From the NCBI GenBank assembly GCA_963788215.1, contig CAWBFX010000010.1, positions 806,001 through 870,000 on the forward strand: DNA of 64,000 bases, read 5' to 3'. Within the stretch, counting starts at the first letter, position 1, and each line of letters opens with the position of its first letter. The notes under the pieces are model-generated. The model had not been told where the DNA came from, did no database searches, and saw only the letters and a list, made by a program, of their open reading frames with translations. This DNA is from AC-32 sp963788215 (GTDB taxonomy: Bacteria > Actinomycetota > Thermoleophilia > Gaiellales > Gaiellaceae). The translations under genes and the position numbers were made by a program. Shown here in pieces: positions 37,473-46,009 of this stretch.

Positions 37473-38066
37473 ATGGAACGCGGCAACGTCTCACAGCGTC
37501 TCGCCCCGGCCGGCGAGCCGGATTGGCTCACGCTTGGACAGGCCGCGAAGTACCTCGGCGTGGCCCAGAGCACGATCCGCAAATGGTCCGACCAGGGGCG
37601 CGTCCCCGCCTTCTACACGCCCGGCGGCCACCGCCGCTACCGGCGCGGTGACCTCGACGCCTTTCTCGAACGCTCCGGACCGAACGCCGCCGCGCACTCG
37701 GGCCCGGTTGTCCTGATCGTCGACGACGACGAGCGCCTCCGGGAGTACGTCCGCGTCAACCTCGAGATGGAGGGCTACTCCGTCCGCGAGGCCGGCAACG
37801 CCGACGAGGGGCTCCGCGTGCTGGAGGAGTCGACGCCCGACCTCGTCCTGCTGGATGTGATGATGCCGGACGTCGACGGCTGGGAGATGCTGCGGCGCGT
37901 CCAGGAGAGGCACGGAGTCGGCGCGATCCCGGTGATCATGTTCAGCGGCCAGGTCGACGAGCAGGCGGCCGCTGACGCCACCTCGCGAGGAGCGCAGGGC
38001 TTCATCGGGAAGCCGTTCAACCCGCAGCAGCTGATCGACCAGACCAAGCAGCTGCTCCCAGCCTGA
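37473..38066 (+). CDS. Excisionase/MerR-type HTH fused to response-regulator receiver
   Basis: A 197-residue fusion. Residues 18-66 form a helix-turn-helix of the excisionase/MerR type (WLTLGQAAKYLGVAQSTIRKW ... TPGGHRRYRRGDLDAFL); residues 77-190 form a CheY-like receiver with acidic pocket VDDDE, phospho-acceptor D128 in LVLLDVMMPDVDG, and the conserved Lys in GFIGKPFNP. The DNA-binding domain is N-terminal, opposite to most response regulators. ATG 37473 is preceded by TAGATT at 10 bases. No partner kinase is adjacent. Confidence 0.9.
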   Translation: MERGNVSQRLAPAGEPDWLTLGQAAKYLGVAQSTIRKWSDQGRVPAFYTPGGHRRYRRGDLDAFLERSGPNAAAHSGPVVLIVDDDERLREYVRVNLEMEGYSVREAGNADEGLRVLEESTPDLVLLDVMMPDVDGWEMLRRVQERHGVGAIPVIMFSGQVDEQAAADATSRGAQGFIGKPFNPQQLIDQTKQLLPA

Positions 38067-38608
38067 TCCGCCTCGACCGACACGTCGAGCGCTGGGTCGT
38101 CCACCACCGCGTCGGCTGGCTGAACTGGCTGTTCGTCGACCTCTCGCGGATCGGCACCGAGGGCCTCGTCTTTCTCGTCATCGGCCTCGTACTGGCGATC
38201 CTCTGGCGGAGACCGTGGCTCGTGGTGACGCTGCTCGCCGCGGATCTGATCGCGGAGTCGCTTTCCCTGGGACTGCGCGACTGGATCGGGCGCAGGCGCC
38301 CGCCGCTCGTCTATCCCGACCCGAAGCCGCTCGTCAGCGTCCCGCACTCGGGCGCGTTTCCCTCCGGGCACACGACGACCGCCTTTGCCTGCGCGACCGT
38401 GCTTGCCTGGGCCGCTCCGCGACTCGCCGTGCCCGCTTTCGTGCTCGCGGCCGCGATCGGGCTCTCGCGGATCTACGTCGGCGTCCACTGGCCGCTCGAC
38501 GTGCTCGGCGGCGCCGTCCTGGGAACCCTCATCGGCCTCGGGGCTATAGCTCTTCTGAGGCTCGCAACAGACCGGCGACGATCACGGCAAGCGACGCCAG
38601 CAGGCTGA
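38063..38608 (+). CDS. PAP2-family phosphatase, probable CTG start
   Basis: Membrane phosphatase, probably acting on lipid phosphates. The three PAP2 motifs are present: GRRRPPLV, PSGHTTT, and SRIYVGVHWPLD. From the first standard start (GTG 38222) the protein would lack its first membrane helix. The reading frame extends upstream in good protein sequence to CTG 38063, which overlaps the previous stop as CTGA; from there it is 181 residues with five or six helices. The end overlaps the convergent gene by 65 bases. Confidence 0.83.
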   Translation: MIRLDRHVERWVVHHRVGWLNWLFVDLSRIGTEGLVFLVIGLVLAILWRRPWLVVTLLAADLIAESLSLGLRDWIGRRRPPLVYPDPKPLVSVPHSGAFPSGHTTTAFACATVLAWAAPRLAVPAFVLAAAIGLSRIYVGVHWPLDVLGGAVLGTLIGLGAIALLRLATDRRRSRQATPAG

Positions 38609-39032
38609 TCCAGATCCCGATGCCGCGACCGGCCCCGGGCTCGATCGAGTCCGGGATCGAGATCAGCCGGATCAGGACGAAGATCGTCGCGAGCGAGCCC
38701 AGCGCGATGACGACGAGGCTCTCGGGCACGCTGGGCGGCAGCTCGTAGCCCGCCTCGCGCAGGATCGCGAGCGCCAGCAGGATCAGCCCGATGAAGAAGA
38801 CCAGCTTCCCGAGAGCGCCCGTATGCCAGCCGATTACCGAGATCGTCGGCCCGGGCGACCCCGAGCCTGCGTACCAGCCGGTGAACGCCGAGATCGCGAG
38901 CACGAGCCCGGCGACCCAGGTCAGCCGGCCGCCGACGGCCCAGAACCCGCCCGCGGGCCGGAGGTAGACCTCCTGCTCGGGCTCGAGGAAGGGCTCGTCC
39001 TGCTCAGGCGAGTAAGGCTCGGGCGATTCCAC
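38544..39032 (-). CDS. Four-helix membrane protein, unknown function
   Basis: 162 residues from GTG 39030-39032. An acidic, proline-rich N-terminal part (1-35) precedes four hydrophobic segments (about 38-55, 75-92, 105-122, 138-156) in a layout common in actinobacterial proteins of unknown function. GATACT lies 7 bases before the start. No family recognised. Confidence 0.75.
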   Translation of the reverse strand: MESPEPYSPEQDEPFLEPEQEVYLRPAGGFWAVGGRLTWVAGLVLAISAFTGWYAGSGSPGPTISVIGWHTGALGKLVFFIGLILLALAILREAGYELPPSVPESLVVIALGSLATIFVLIRLISIPDSIEPGAGRGIGIWISLLASLAVIVAGLLRASEEL

Positions 39033-39047
39033 GGCGCGCAGTATCCC

Positions 39048-39275
39048 CTAGAGCCCGAAGAGTCGATGGATTTGGTGCCAGATCACGATCGCGAGGCCGA
39101 CGCTGCCTGCGACCACCGTGAAGACGACCAGCCAGAAGCGAAACGCCGCGAGGCGTCGGTCGAGCGCCCGCTGTTCGCGTGCACGGCGGCGCGCCCGCTC
39201 CTTCCTGTAGGCGCGCGCGACGGCGGTCGGGTCGAGGAGCTCCTCCTCGACCTCTTTCCGCTGGGGCAAGGCCAC
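39048..39275 (-). CDS. Small single-pass membrane protein, 75 aa
   Basis: GTG 39273-39275 with TAGACT ending 6 bases upstream and no Shine-Dalgarno. A charged, Arg-rich helical N-terminal half (about 45 residues) precedes one membrane helix (FWLVVFTVVAGSVGLAIVIW) and a short tail. Its -10 overlaps the -10 region of the divergent phosphatase. Unknown function. Confidence 0.72.
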   Translation of the reverse strand: MALPQRKEVEEELLDPTAVARAYRKERARRRAREQRALDRRLAAFRFWLVVFTVVAGSVGLAIVIWHQIHRLFGL

Positions 39276-39307
39276 GCGGGAAGTCTAAAGTTCCGGCAGG
39301 ACCGAGG

Positions 39308-41953
39308 ATGGCAGCAGCCAGGCAGCCGACCGGAACCGCCCAGCTCGACGATGCGCTCGCGGCGATCGTCGACCGCGCCGCGCAGATCGCCGACGCCGAC
39401 GTCGTCGTGGTCCGGCTGGCCGACGAGCGGGGCGGGCTCGTAGCGCATGCCGTGCACGCGGCCTCCGAGTCGGCGCGCGCGGAGCTCGAGAGCTCGCGGA
39501 TCGAGCTCGACGCACTGGTAGACGAGGCTCCGGCCATCCCCGAGCTGCCACTACCGCTGAGGCTTGCGGCCGAGCGCCTCCCGGCCGTCGGCGTTCTGCA
39601 GCTGCCCGTCCGCGAGAACGGCGACGTCGTCGGCTCGGTCGAGCTGATGCGGCGGCGCTCGGCGTTCGACGAGCGCCAGGTCGAGCTCGCGCGGGCGATC
39701 GCGGACGAGGTGGCCCTGACCCGCCGCTCCTACGCCCTCGAGGGCGCCGCCAGGCTGGCGCCGGACGCGCTCGAGCTCGCCGGAGACGCCCTCGCAGCCG
39801 CCGCGGACGAGACGCAGGCCGCTGAGCAGGTCGCTGTTCTCGCCGCGGAGGCCACGGGAGCGCCGGCCGCTCTGATCTGGCGCTACGACGGCGACGTGGA
39901 AGAGCTCGCGGCATCCGCAGGCCCGGCAGCCGCGGAGCTCGAGGCGAAGGCTTCCTCCTGTGCGCGCCGCGCGAGGACATCCCGAGAGCCGGTCACGGTC
40001 GAGCAGCTCGCGGGGGTCGGGGCCGTCGCGACGCTGCAGCTGGGCGAGCCACCGCTCGGCTGCCTCCAGCTCGTGCTCGCCGAAGAGCCCGAGCCCGGCG
40101 ACCCGATGCTGACGCGCCTCGCGACGTTCGCGGTCCGCGCGGCGCACATGCTTCGCGTCGCCGAGCAGCGCCGTTTCCTCGTGGACGAGCTCGAGCGGAG
40201 CCGCGCGCTGCTGACGATCGTGGGGCAGGCGATCGCCGAGCTCTCGCTGGCGCACACGCTCGACACTGCAGTCGCCCGCGTCTGCGAGCTGCTTGGGGCC
40301 GACCGCCTCGCCGTCTACCTGCTCGAGGACGACCGCCTCGAGACCGCCGCCGAGTGCGGCCTCACCGGTCCGCACGTCCGGATCGGCGAGCGGCTCCTCG
40401 AGCTCGCGCTCGGGCCGGCGCGCGGCCGGGGCCTCGTGCTCGTGCCCGACGCCATCGATGCTCGCCTCGTCACGGTCCGCGACGCCGTCGAGGAGCTCGG
40501 GATCGAGTGTGTGCTCGGTGTCCCCCTGCGCGCGGGTGACGAGCTGATCGGCCTCCTCGCCGCCTACCTCGAGCGCGGCCGGACGCTGACCGAGAACGAG
40601 GAGTCGCTGCTCCTCGCGCTCGCGGCACAGCTCGCCGTGGCCGTCCAGAACGCGCGCCTGCACGAGAAGGTCGAGCGCGAGTCGGGCGAGGCGAAGCGGG
40701 CGCGTGACGAGGCGGTTGCGGTCTCGCGACGGTTGCAGGCGCTCTACGACATCTCGCGCTCGTTCACCGAGAGCCTCTCGGTGAGCCGGACGCTGCAGGC
40801 GATCGTCGACTCGGTCGTCGATGCACTCGACGTCGACGCGGCGGTCCTGAGAACGCCGGACGAGCGCGGCGACTCCCTCATTCCCGCCGCGGTGCGCGTG
40901 CGCGACGGCCGGCTCTCGGAGCCGATCGGCCAGATGCTCTCGCTGTCACAGCCCCTCTCGCCGTCCGGGCCGCGTCCCTACCGCGCGGCGGAGCCGCTGC
41001 TCCTCGACGCGGCCACGGCGCGAGAGCTCGGGCCCGCGCACGAGCCTCTGATTCCGTTCCTCGAGAAGGGCTCGACCGCGGCCGTGATCCCGCTCGAGAG
41101 CCCCCAGGAAGAGGTGCTGGGGACGCTCACGCTCCTGTCGCTCGACGCCGAGAAGCCCATCTCGCACCGCACTCTGCAGGCCGCTCTCTCGCTCGCCGGC
41201 CCGGCCGCGCTGGCGTTCGACAACGCGCGCCTGCACCAGGAGCGGCAGGAGTTCACGGAGACGATGCAGCGCTCGCTGCTCCCGCAGAACAAGCCCGAGT
41301 TGCCGGGGCTCGACGTCGGCCACGTGTATGCGCCCGCGACGCGCGTGGAGGTCGGCGGGGACGTCTACGACTTCCTGGTGCTGGCCGACGGGCGGCTCGC
41401 GGTCGTGCTCGGCGACGTCTCCGGGCACGGCATCGACGCGGCGGCCGACATGGCGATGGCGAAGTTCGTCTTCCGCTCGCTCGTCCGCGACCATCCCGAG
41501 CCTGCCGACCTGCTCGCGGCGGCCAACGAGGTGGTCATCGGGGAAGTCGGCTTCGGGCGATTCATCACGATGCTCTACCTGACGATCGACCCGAGCACGG
41601 GCGAGGTCGAGTGCGCCTGCGCCGGCCACCCGCCCCCGCGGCTGGTCTCTCCGGACGGAGCGGTTGCGCAGGCGGTCGTCTCCGGGCTGGCGCTCGGCGT
41701 CGAGAGCGGGCAGACCTACGCACCGGCCCTGCTGAGGCTCGATCCCGGGTGTGCCGCCGTGCTCTACACGGACGGCCTGCTGGAGGCCCGGCGGGCGGGA
41801 GAGCTCTACGGTGACCGGCGGCTCGACCGAGCGCTCACGCGGCACGCCGGGCTCGCGGCCTCCGAGCTCGCGCGCACGCTGGTCGAGGATTGCCACTCGT
41901 TCGCGGGTGAGCTCCGAGACGATCTCGCGGTCGTCGTGCTCAGGCGCGTGTGA
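39308..41953 (+). CDS. Multi-GAF SpoIIE-type serine phosphatase
   Basis: An 881-residue signalling phosphatase starting at ATG 39308 (acc gagg before it). Three or four GAF-like sensor domains fill residues 1-640, joined by short coiled-coils. The PP2C/SpoIIE domain follows, with LLPQNKPELPGLDVGHVYAPA, VGGDVYDFLVLADG, VLGDVSGHGIDAA and YTDGLLEARR, carrying the metal-binding aspartates. It probably dephosphorylates an anti-anti-sigma factor, by family precedent, but no such partner is nearby. No membrane helices: cytoplasmic. Confidence 0.93.
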   Translation: MAAARQPTGTAQLDDALAAIVDRAAQIADADVVVVRLADERGGLVAHAVHAASESARAELESSRIELDALVDEAPAIPELPLPLRLAAERLPAVGVLQLPVRENGDVVGSVELMRRRSAFDERQVELARAIADEVALTRRSYALEGAARLAPDALELAGDALAAAADETQAAEQVAVLAAEATGAPAALIWRYDGDVEELAASAGPAAAELEAKASSCARRARTSREPVTVEQLAGVGAVATLQLGEPPLGCLQLVLAEEPEPGDPMLTRLATFAVRAAHMLRVAEQRRFLVDELERSRALLTIVGQAIAELSLAHTLDTAVARVCELLGADRLAVYLLEDDRLETAAECGLTGPHVRIGERLLELALGPARGRGLVLVPDAIDARLVTVRDAVEELGIECVLGVPLRAGDELIGLLAAYLERGRTLTENEESLLLALAAQLAVAVQNARLHEKVERESGEAKRARDEAVAVSRRLQALYDISRSFTESLSVSRTLQAIVDSVVDALDVDAAVLRTPDERGDSLIPAAVRVRDGRLSEPIGQMLSLSQPLSPSGPRPYRAAEPLLLDAATARELGPAHEPLIPFLEKGSTAAVIPLESPQEEVLGTLTLLSLDAEKPISHRTLQAALSLAGPAALAFDNARLHQERQEFTETMQRSLLPQNKPELPGLDVGHVYAPATRVEVGGDVYDFLVLADGRLAVVLGDVSGHGIDAAADMAMAKFVFRSLVRDHPEPADLLAAANEVVIGEVGFGRFITMLYLTIDPSTGEVECACAGHPPPRLVSPDGAVAQAVVSGLALGVESGQTYAPALLRLDPGCAAVLYTDGLLEARRAGELYGDRRLDRALTRHAGLAASELARTLVEDCHSFAGELRDDLAVVVLRRV

Positions 41954-42651
41954 TCGATCTCCGCCGCCGGGGCGGACGCATGCTCAGGATCGGGCACCGG
42001 GGCGCGGCGGCGCTGGCGCCCGAGAACACGATCGCCGCCCTCGCGCTCGCGGTCGAGCTCGGCTGCGACCTGGTGGAGCTCGACGTGATCGCGGTGGACG
42101 GGACGCTCGTTCTCGCCCACTCGCTGGACGAGCTGCCCGGCGAGCCGGCGACGCTCGACGAGGCGCTTGCGTTCCTGGCTCCCACCGGTCGCGGCATTCA
42201 GGTCGACCTGAAGGCGGCGGGCACCGAAGCCGCCATCGTGAGCGCTCTGCGCCGGCACGACGTCGTCGAGCGCTCGCTCGTCAGCACGTTCTGGCCGCAA
42301 AGCCTCCGCCTCTTGCGCGAGCTCGAGCCGGAACTCGCCCGAGGCCTGACGTATCCGGAGGACCGGCACGGGTTGAGCACGCGGGGGATCCTCGCGGGGC
42401 TCGTCCGTCCCGGCCTCGCGGCCATGCGCTCGGTGCTGGCTTTCCGGCTACCGAGGATGCTCGCCGCGGCGAACGCGAACGTCGCCGTCCTGCACCTGCA
42501 GGTCGTGACCGGGTCCGTCGTCGGGCGCTGCCACGCGCTCGACGTGCCGGTTCTCGCGTGGACGGCGCTCACCCCGGAGCAGGTGCGCCGGCTCGACCAG
42601 CTTGGCGTCGACGGGGTGATCGCCGACGATCCACGAATCCTCGCTGGCTAG
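41950..42651 (+). CDS. Glycerophosphodiester phosphodiesterase
   Basis: Cleaves glycerophosphodiesters to glycerol 3-phosphate and alcohol. The 233-residue protein has IGHRGAAALAPENTIAAL, with the catalytic His and Glu, then VELDVIAVDGTLVLAHS, and ends DQLGVDGVIADDP. Start GTG 41950 overlaps the phosphatase stop (GTGA). No signal peptide, so cytoplasmic. Confidence 0.93.
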   Translation: MIDLRRRGGRMLRIGHRGAAALAPENTIAALALAVELGCDLVELDVIAVDGTLVLAHSLDELPGEPATLDEALAFLAPTGRGIQVDLKAAGTEAAIVSALRRHDVVERSLVSTFWPQSLRLLRELEPELARGLTYPEDRHGLSTRGILAGLVRPGLAAMRSVLAFRLPRMLAAANANVAVLHLQVVTGSVVGRCHALDVPVLAWTALTPEQVRRLDQLGVDGVIADDPRILAG

Positions 42652-42654
42652 ACT
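42649..42654 (+). promoter_or_regulatory. -10-like hexamer of the L,D-transpeptidase gene
   Basis: TAGACT, 9 bases before GTG 42664, partly inside the end of the preceding gene; no Shine-Dalgarno. Confidence 0.4.
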
Positions 42655-42663
42655 TTCGTCGCT

Positions 42664-43644
42664 GTGAAGCGGGTCGCTCTGCCTCTCCTGTTCATGCTCG
42701 GTCTTGCGGCCGCGGGCGGAGTGTCTGCAGGCATCGGCTCGTCCACGACCTCGACCGGCACGACGACCGATCCACAGGTGATCGCCGCTGGAGTGACGAT
42801 CGGCGGGGTCGACGTGGGCGGGATGACGGCCGACGAGGCCGACGTGGCGGTGACGACGTCCTTCGAGCGGCCATTGCCTCTGGTGGTCATGCGCCACAAG
42901 CTGTTCGTGAAGCCCGAGCGCCTCGGCACGACTGCGCTCGTCCACGACGCGGTCACCCGCGCGCTCACGGCGCCGCCGGACAGCGAGCTGAAGCTGCGCG
43001 TCCGGCTCAGCCGTCCGAAGGCGCAGGCGTACGTCGACTCGCTCGCGAAGCATTTCGACCGCAAGCCACTCGACGCCCGCCTCGCGCTGCGGAACCTGCG
43101 GCCGTTCATCGTCCGCGCCCACGCCGGCTGGTCGTTGCGGCGCCTGCCGGTCCTGAGCGCGATCTTCACGGCGCTCGTCGACAACGCGCGCGCGCCGATG
43201 CGGCTGCAGTTCCGCGACCTGAAGCCGCGCGTGACGCCCAAGGACATCGGCCCCGTGATCGTCATTCACCGCGGCTCGAACCGGCTCGACCTCTACAACG
43301 GGATGCGCCCGTGGCGCGTGTTCGGCGTTGCGACCGGCCAGTCCTCGTATCCGACGCCGCTCGGACGGTGGTCGATCGTCGTCAAGTGGCGCAACCCGTG
43401 GTGGTACCCGCCGAACTCGCCGTGGGCGAAGGGCGCGAAGCCGATCCCGCCGGGGCCGGGGAACCCGCTCGGCACGCGCTGGATGGGGTTGTCCGCCTCG
43501 GGCGTCGGGATTCACGGCACGCCTGACGACGCCTCGATCGGCTACTCGGCGTCGCACGGCTGCATCCGGATGCACATCCGCGACGCGGAGTGGCTCTTCA
43601 ACCACGTTCGCATCGGCACGACCGTCTTCATCGTCAGCGCATGA
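42664..43644 (+). CDS. L,D-transpeptidase (YkuD) with N-terminal YoaR-like region
   Basis: Cross-links peptidoglycan by 3-3 bonds outside the membrane. The 326-residue protein has a signal peptide or anchor (1-23), a Ser/Thr-rich linker, a YoaR-like/PG-binding segment (about 40-170; VTIGGVDVGGMTADEAD) and a YkuD domain with GIHGTP and the catalytic SHGCIRM at about 297-303 (Cys300). It is followed by thiol-redox genes with ATGA overlaps, which suits an active-site cysteine needing reduction. Confidence 0.94.
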   Translation: MKRVALPLLFMLGLAAAGGVSAGIGSSTTSTGTTTDPQVIAAGVTIGGVDVGGMTADEADVAVTTSFERPLPLVVMRHKLFVKPERLGTTALVHDAVTRALTAPPDSELKLRVRLSRPKAQAYVDSLAKHFDRKPLDARLALRNLRPFIVRAHAGWSLRRLPVLSAIFTALVDNARAPMRLQFRDLKPRVTPKDIGPVIVIHRGSNRLDLYNGMRPWRVFGVATGQSSYPTPLGRWSIVVKWRNPWWYPPNSPWAKGAKPIPPGPGNPLGTRWMGLSASGVGIHGTPDDASIGYSASHGCIRMHIRDAEWLFNHVRIGTTVFIVSA

Positions 43645-44186
43645 ATGCAAGGCTGAAGCTCGGCGCGCAGGCTCTAGCGGTCGGGCTCGTGGCGGGCCTG
43701 CTCGCGCTGCTGATCTGGAAGGTCGCGCACGACAGCGGCGGCGGCGCCGCCTCGAAGATCGACCACGGCAAGATCGCGGCCGCGCCGAGCTTCAAGCTCA
43801 ACCGGCTCGACGGCCGCGGCGACCTCAGCCTCGCCGCCCTCCGCGGGAAGCCGGTCGTGCTCAACTTCTGGGCCTCGTGGTGCTACCCGTGCAACCAGGA
43901 GGCAGGCACGCTGGAGGCCGCCGCGCAGCAGTGGCACGGGAAGGCGACGGTCGTCGGCGTCGACGTCCGGGACGCGACCGGCGACGCGCGCAAGTTCCTG
44001 CGGCAGCACGGGATCAGCTACCCCGTCGTCCACGACAACCACGACTCGATGTGGCCGTCCTACGGTTTGACCGGCCTGCCGGAGACGTTCTTCGTCGACC
44101 CACGCGGCCGGGTCGTGGGCCACGTCGCGGGGCAGATCTCGGCGGCCGACCTGCGCCGCGGGATCGAAGAAGCACAGAAGGCATGA
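43641..44186 (+). CDS. TlpA-like thiol:disulfide oxidoreductase
   Basis: Membrane-anchored thioredoxin, 181 residues, start ATG 43641 overlapping the transpeptidase stop. N-terminal helix (about 7-25), then a TlpA/ResA fold with VVLNFWASWCYPCNQEA (active-site CxxC), the ResA-type insertion, and cis-Pro loop GLPETFFVDPRGRVV. Expected outside the membrane, reducing apocytochrome c or other thiols; CcdA next door would supply electrons. Confidence 0.93.
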   Translation: MNARLKLGAQALAVGLVAGLLALLIWKVAHDSGGGAASKIDHGKIAAAPSFKLNRLDGRGDLSLAALRGKPVVLNFWASWCYPCNQEAGTLEAAAQQWHGKATVVGVDVRDATGDARKFLRQHGISYPVVHDNHDSMWPSYGLTGLPETFFVDPRGRVVGHVAGQISAADLRRGIEEAQKA

Positions 44187-44650
44187 AACGCCTCCTGGTC
44201 GTCGCCGCGGCGGGCCTCGCGCTGGCCGCGCCGGCGGCGGCCGCCTGTCCGAAGACGTCGCTCGCGAAGCTCGAGAACGAGGTCATGTGCCCCGTTTGCC
44301 AGGGAGAGACCATCGCGCAGTCGGATTCCCAGGCGGCGGCGCAGGTCAAGCGGTTCATCCAGGGCCGCGTTCAGGCCTGCGCGTCCGAGGGAGAGATCAA
44401 GCGGGAGCTCGTCGACCAGTACGGGACGCAGATCCTCGCGGCGCCGCCCCGGAAGGGCTTCGGCTGGCTCGCGTGGCTGCTGCCGGCGATCGGGATCCTC
44501 GTCGCGGCCGGGGCGATGGCGCTGCTGGCCCGCCGCTGGAGCCGGCGGGCGCCGGAAGGGCCACCCGGGTCTCCCGCCTTGGACGGTCCGCCTATGGATC
44601 CTGACCTCGAGCGCCGCCTCGACGACGAGCTGAAGCGCTTTGATGGCTGA
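44183..44650 (+). CDS. CcmH-like cytochrome c biogenesis protein
   Basis: 155 residues with signal peptide (1-20), the CcmH signature MCPVCQGETIAQSDSQAA (family form LRCxxCQ), QILAAPPRKGFGWLAWLLP, a membrane helix (about 92-112) and a cytoplasmic acidic tail. CcmH handles apocytochrome c thiols in System I; here it sits between TlpA-like and CcdA genes with ATGA coupling. No CcmF or ResBC gene is in the window. Confidence 0.9.
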   Translation: MKRLLVVAAAGLALAAPAAAACPKTSLAKLENEVMCPVCQGETIAQSDSQAAAQVKRFIQGRVQACASEGEIKRELVDQYGTQILAAPPRKGFGWLAWLLPAIGILVAAGAMALLARRWSRRAPEGPPGSPALDGPPMDPDLERRLDDELKRFDG

Positions 44651-45353
44651 ACGCATTCCGCTCGCGTTCCTGGCGGGTGTCGTCTCGATTGCGTTCCCGT
44701 GCGTGCTGCCGCTCGTGCCCGGCTACCTGTCGGCGGTTTCGGGGATCGAGGCCGTGCGGCTGGAGGAGGGTGGAGTCGCCAAGCGGGTCGTGATCGCGAG
44801 CCTTCCGTTCGCGCTTGGCTTCACGGTCGTCTTCGTCGTGCTGGGCGCGGGCGCCGCCGCGGTCGGCGGCGCGCTCTCGCACGACCGCCAGTCAGAGGTG
44901 GCGGGGCTCGTGCTCGTGGTGCTGGGCCTCGCCTTCGCCGGGCTGCTGCCCTGGCCCGAGCGCCTGGTGGCGCCCGGCGCGGTGACGCGGGCGCGGGCGA
45001 GCGGCTCACGGGTGCTGCTCGGCGGCGCGTTCGCGGTCTGCGCTGCGCCTTGCGTGGGGATCACGCTAGCCGCCATCCTCGCCCTCGCGGCCGACTCCAG
45101 GACCGTCGTCCGAGGCATCGTCCTGCTGGCGGCGTACTCGCTCGGGATCACGGCCGCGTTCGTGCTGATCGGAATCGCGTTCACGCGCGCGATGACGGCG
45201 TTCCGCTGGGTGCGCGACCACTACGCGTGGATCCGGATCGCGAGCGGCCTCACCCTCGTCGTGCTCGGGCTGCTGCTCTTCTTCCACCGCGACTGGTGGC
45301 TGAACGTCCTGTTGCACCGGATGCTCGAAGCCGTCGGCTTAGGGCAGCTCTAG
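44643..45353 (+). CDS. ccdA: Cytochrome c biogenesis protein CcdA
   Basis: Moves reducing power from cytoplasmic thioredoxin across the membrane. 236 residues from ATG 44643 (overlapping the CcmH stop), six hydrophobic segments, with the paired cysteines in FPCVLPLVPGYLSAVSG and CAAPCVGITLAAILA. With the TlpA- and CcmH-like proteins it forms a compact thiol-redox operon with the L,D-transpeptidase. Confidence 0.93.
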   Translation: MAERIPLAFLAGVVSIAFPCVLPLVPGYLSAVSGIEAVRLEEGGVAKRVVIASLPFALGFTVVFVVLGAGAAAVGGALSHDRQSEVAGLVLVVLGLAFAGLLPWPERLVAPGAVTRARASGSRVLLGGAFAVCAAPCVGITLAAILALAADSRTVVRGIVLLAAYSLGITAAFVLIGIAFTRAMTAFRWVRDHYAWIRIASGLTLVVLGLLLFFHRDWWLNVLLHRMLEAVGLGQL

Positions 45354-45728
45354 CGTCGGCAGCTCGAGCGAGCCGTCCTCGACCACCTGCTGCGCCGCCA
45401 CGACCTGCTTCAGGAGCGACGAAAGGTCGACACCGCGATGCTTCGGCGAGTAGGGGCCGAGCCGTCGCGCCGCCTTCTCGAGCTGCCGCTCGCAGCCGAC
45501 GCGGTTCCCGCGCCCGGCCTGGTACCAGGCGACCGCGACGTGGACGAGACCCTGGAAGAAGTCGCGCTCCTCGGTCGGCGCCGCCCGCCAGGCGTCCTCG
45601 AGCGCCTCGTGCGCGGCGAAGAACTCGCCGCCCCGAATCAGCTCGAGCCCGCGCGCGAGCTCGTCAGAGATCGACCCTGACCTCGCCGTCCTCGACCGTG
45701 ACCGGGTAGGTGTCGAGCTTGATCGCAC
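45339..45728 (-). CDS. DUF309 family protein, start uncertain
   Basis: The recognisable part begins at about 45671 with ISDELARGLELIRGGEFFAAH; EALEDAWRAAPTEERDFFQGL and a row of helices follow, typical of DUF309. No ATG/GTG/TTG lies at that point; GTG 45726-45728 in frame is the nearest standard start but would add a shadow-like Ser/Arg stretch overlapping the Rieske gene. Function of the family is unknown. The end overlaps ccdA by 15 bases (convergent). Confidence 0.75.
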   Translation of the reverse strand: MRSSSTPTRSRSRTARSGSISDELARGLELIRGGEFFAAHEALEDAWRAAPTEERDFFQGLVHVAVAWYQAGRGNRVGCERQLEKAARRLGPYSPKHRGVDLSSLLKQVVAAQQVVEDGSLELPTLELP

Positions 45729-45969
45729 GGTCGAACTCGTTCTCGCCGGTGCGGACGTCGTACTGCCAGCCGTGCCACGGGCACGTGAGCACATAGCCGT
45801 CGAGCCGCCCCTCGCACAACGGCCCCTGCAGGTGGATGCAGTGGCCGTCCACCGCGTAGACCTCGTCGCCGACGCGGGCGAGCGCGACCTCCTGCTCGCC
45901 GACCCGGACGCACGCGAGGGAACCGGGAGCGATCTCGTCCAGGCGGGCGACCGCCTCGTTCTCCGTCAC
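45664..45969 (-). CDS. Rieske-type ferredoxin
   Basis: A 101-residue soluble Rieske [2Fe-2S] protein, start GTG 45967-45969, with CIHLQGPLCEG and CPWHGWQYDVRTGE giving the Cys-x-His and Cys-x2-His ligands. Similar to ferredoxin subunits of dioxygenases or to NirD-like proteins. No oxygenase is nearby, so its partner is unknown. Leaderless-type TAGGAT lies 7 bases upstream. Confidence 0.93.
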   Translation of the reverse strand: MTENEAVARLDEIAPGSLACVRVGEQEVALARVGDEVYAVDGHCIHLQGPLCEGRLDGYVLTCPWHGWQYDVRTGENEFDRAIKLDTYPVTVEDGEVRVDL

Positions 45970-45976
45970 GCACTCG

Positions 45977-45982
45977 ATCCTA
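45977..45982 (-). promoter_or_regulatory. -10-like hexamer of the Rieske gene
   Basis: TAGGAT on the reverse strand, 7 bases before the GTG start. Confidence 0.4.
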
Positions 45983-46009
45983 GCGGCGGACGGTGTTACG
46001 TTTGTGCTC

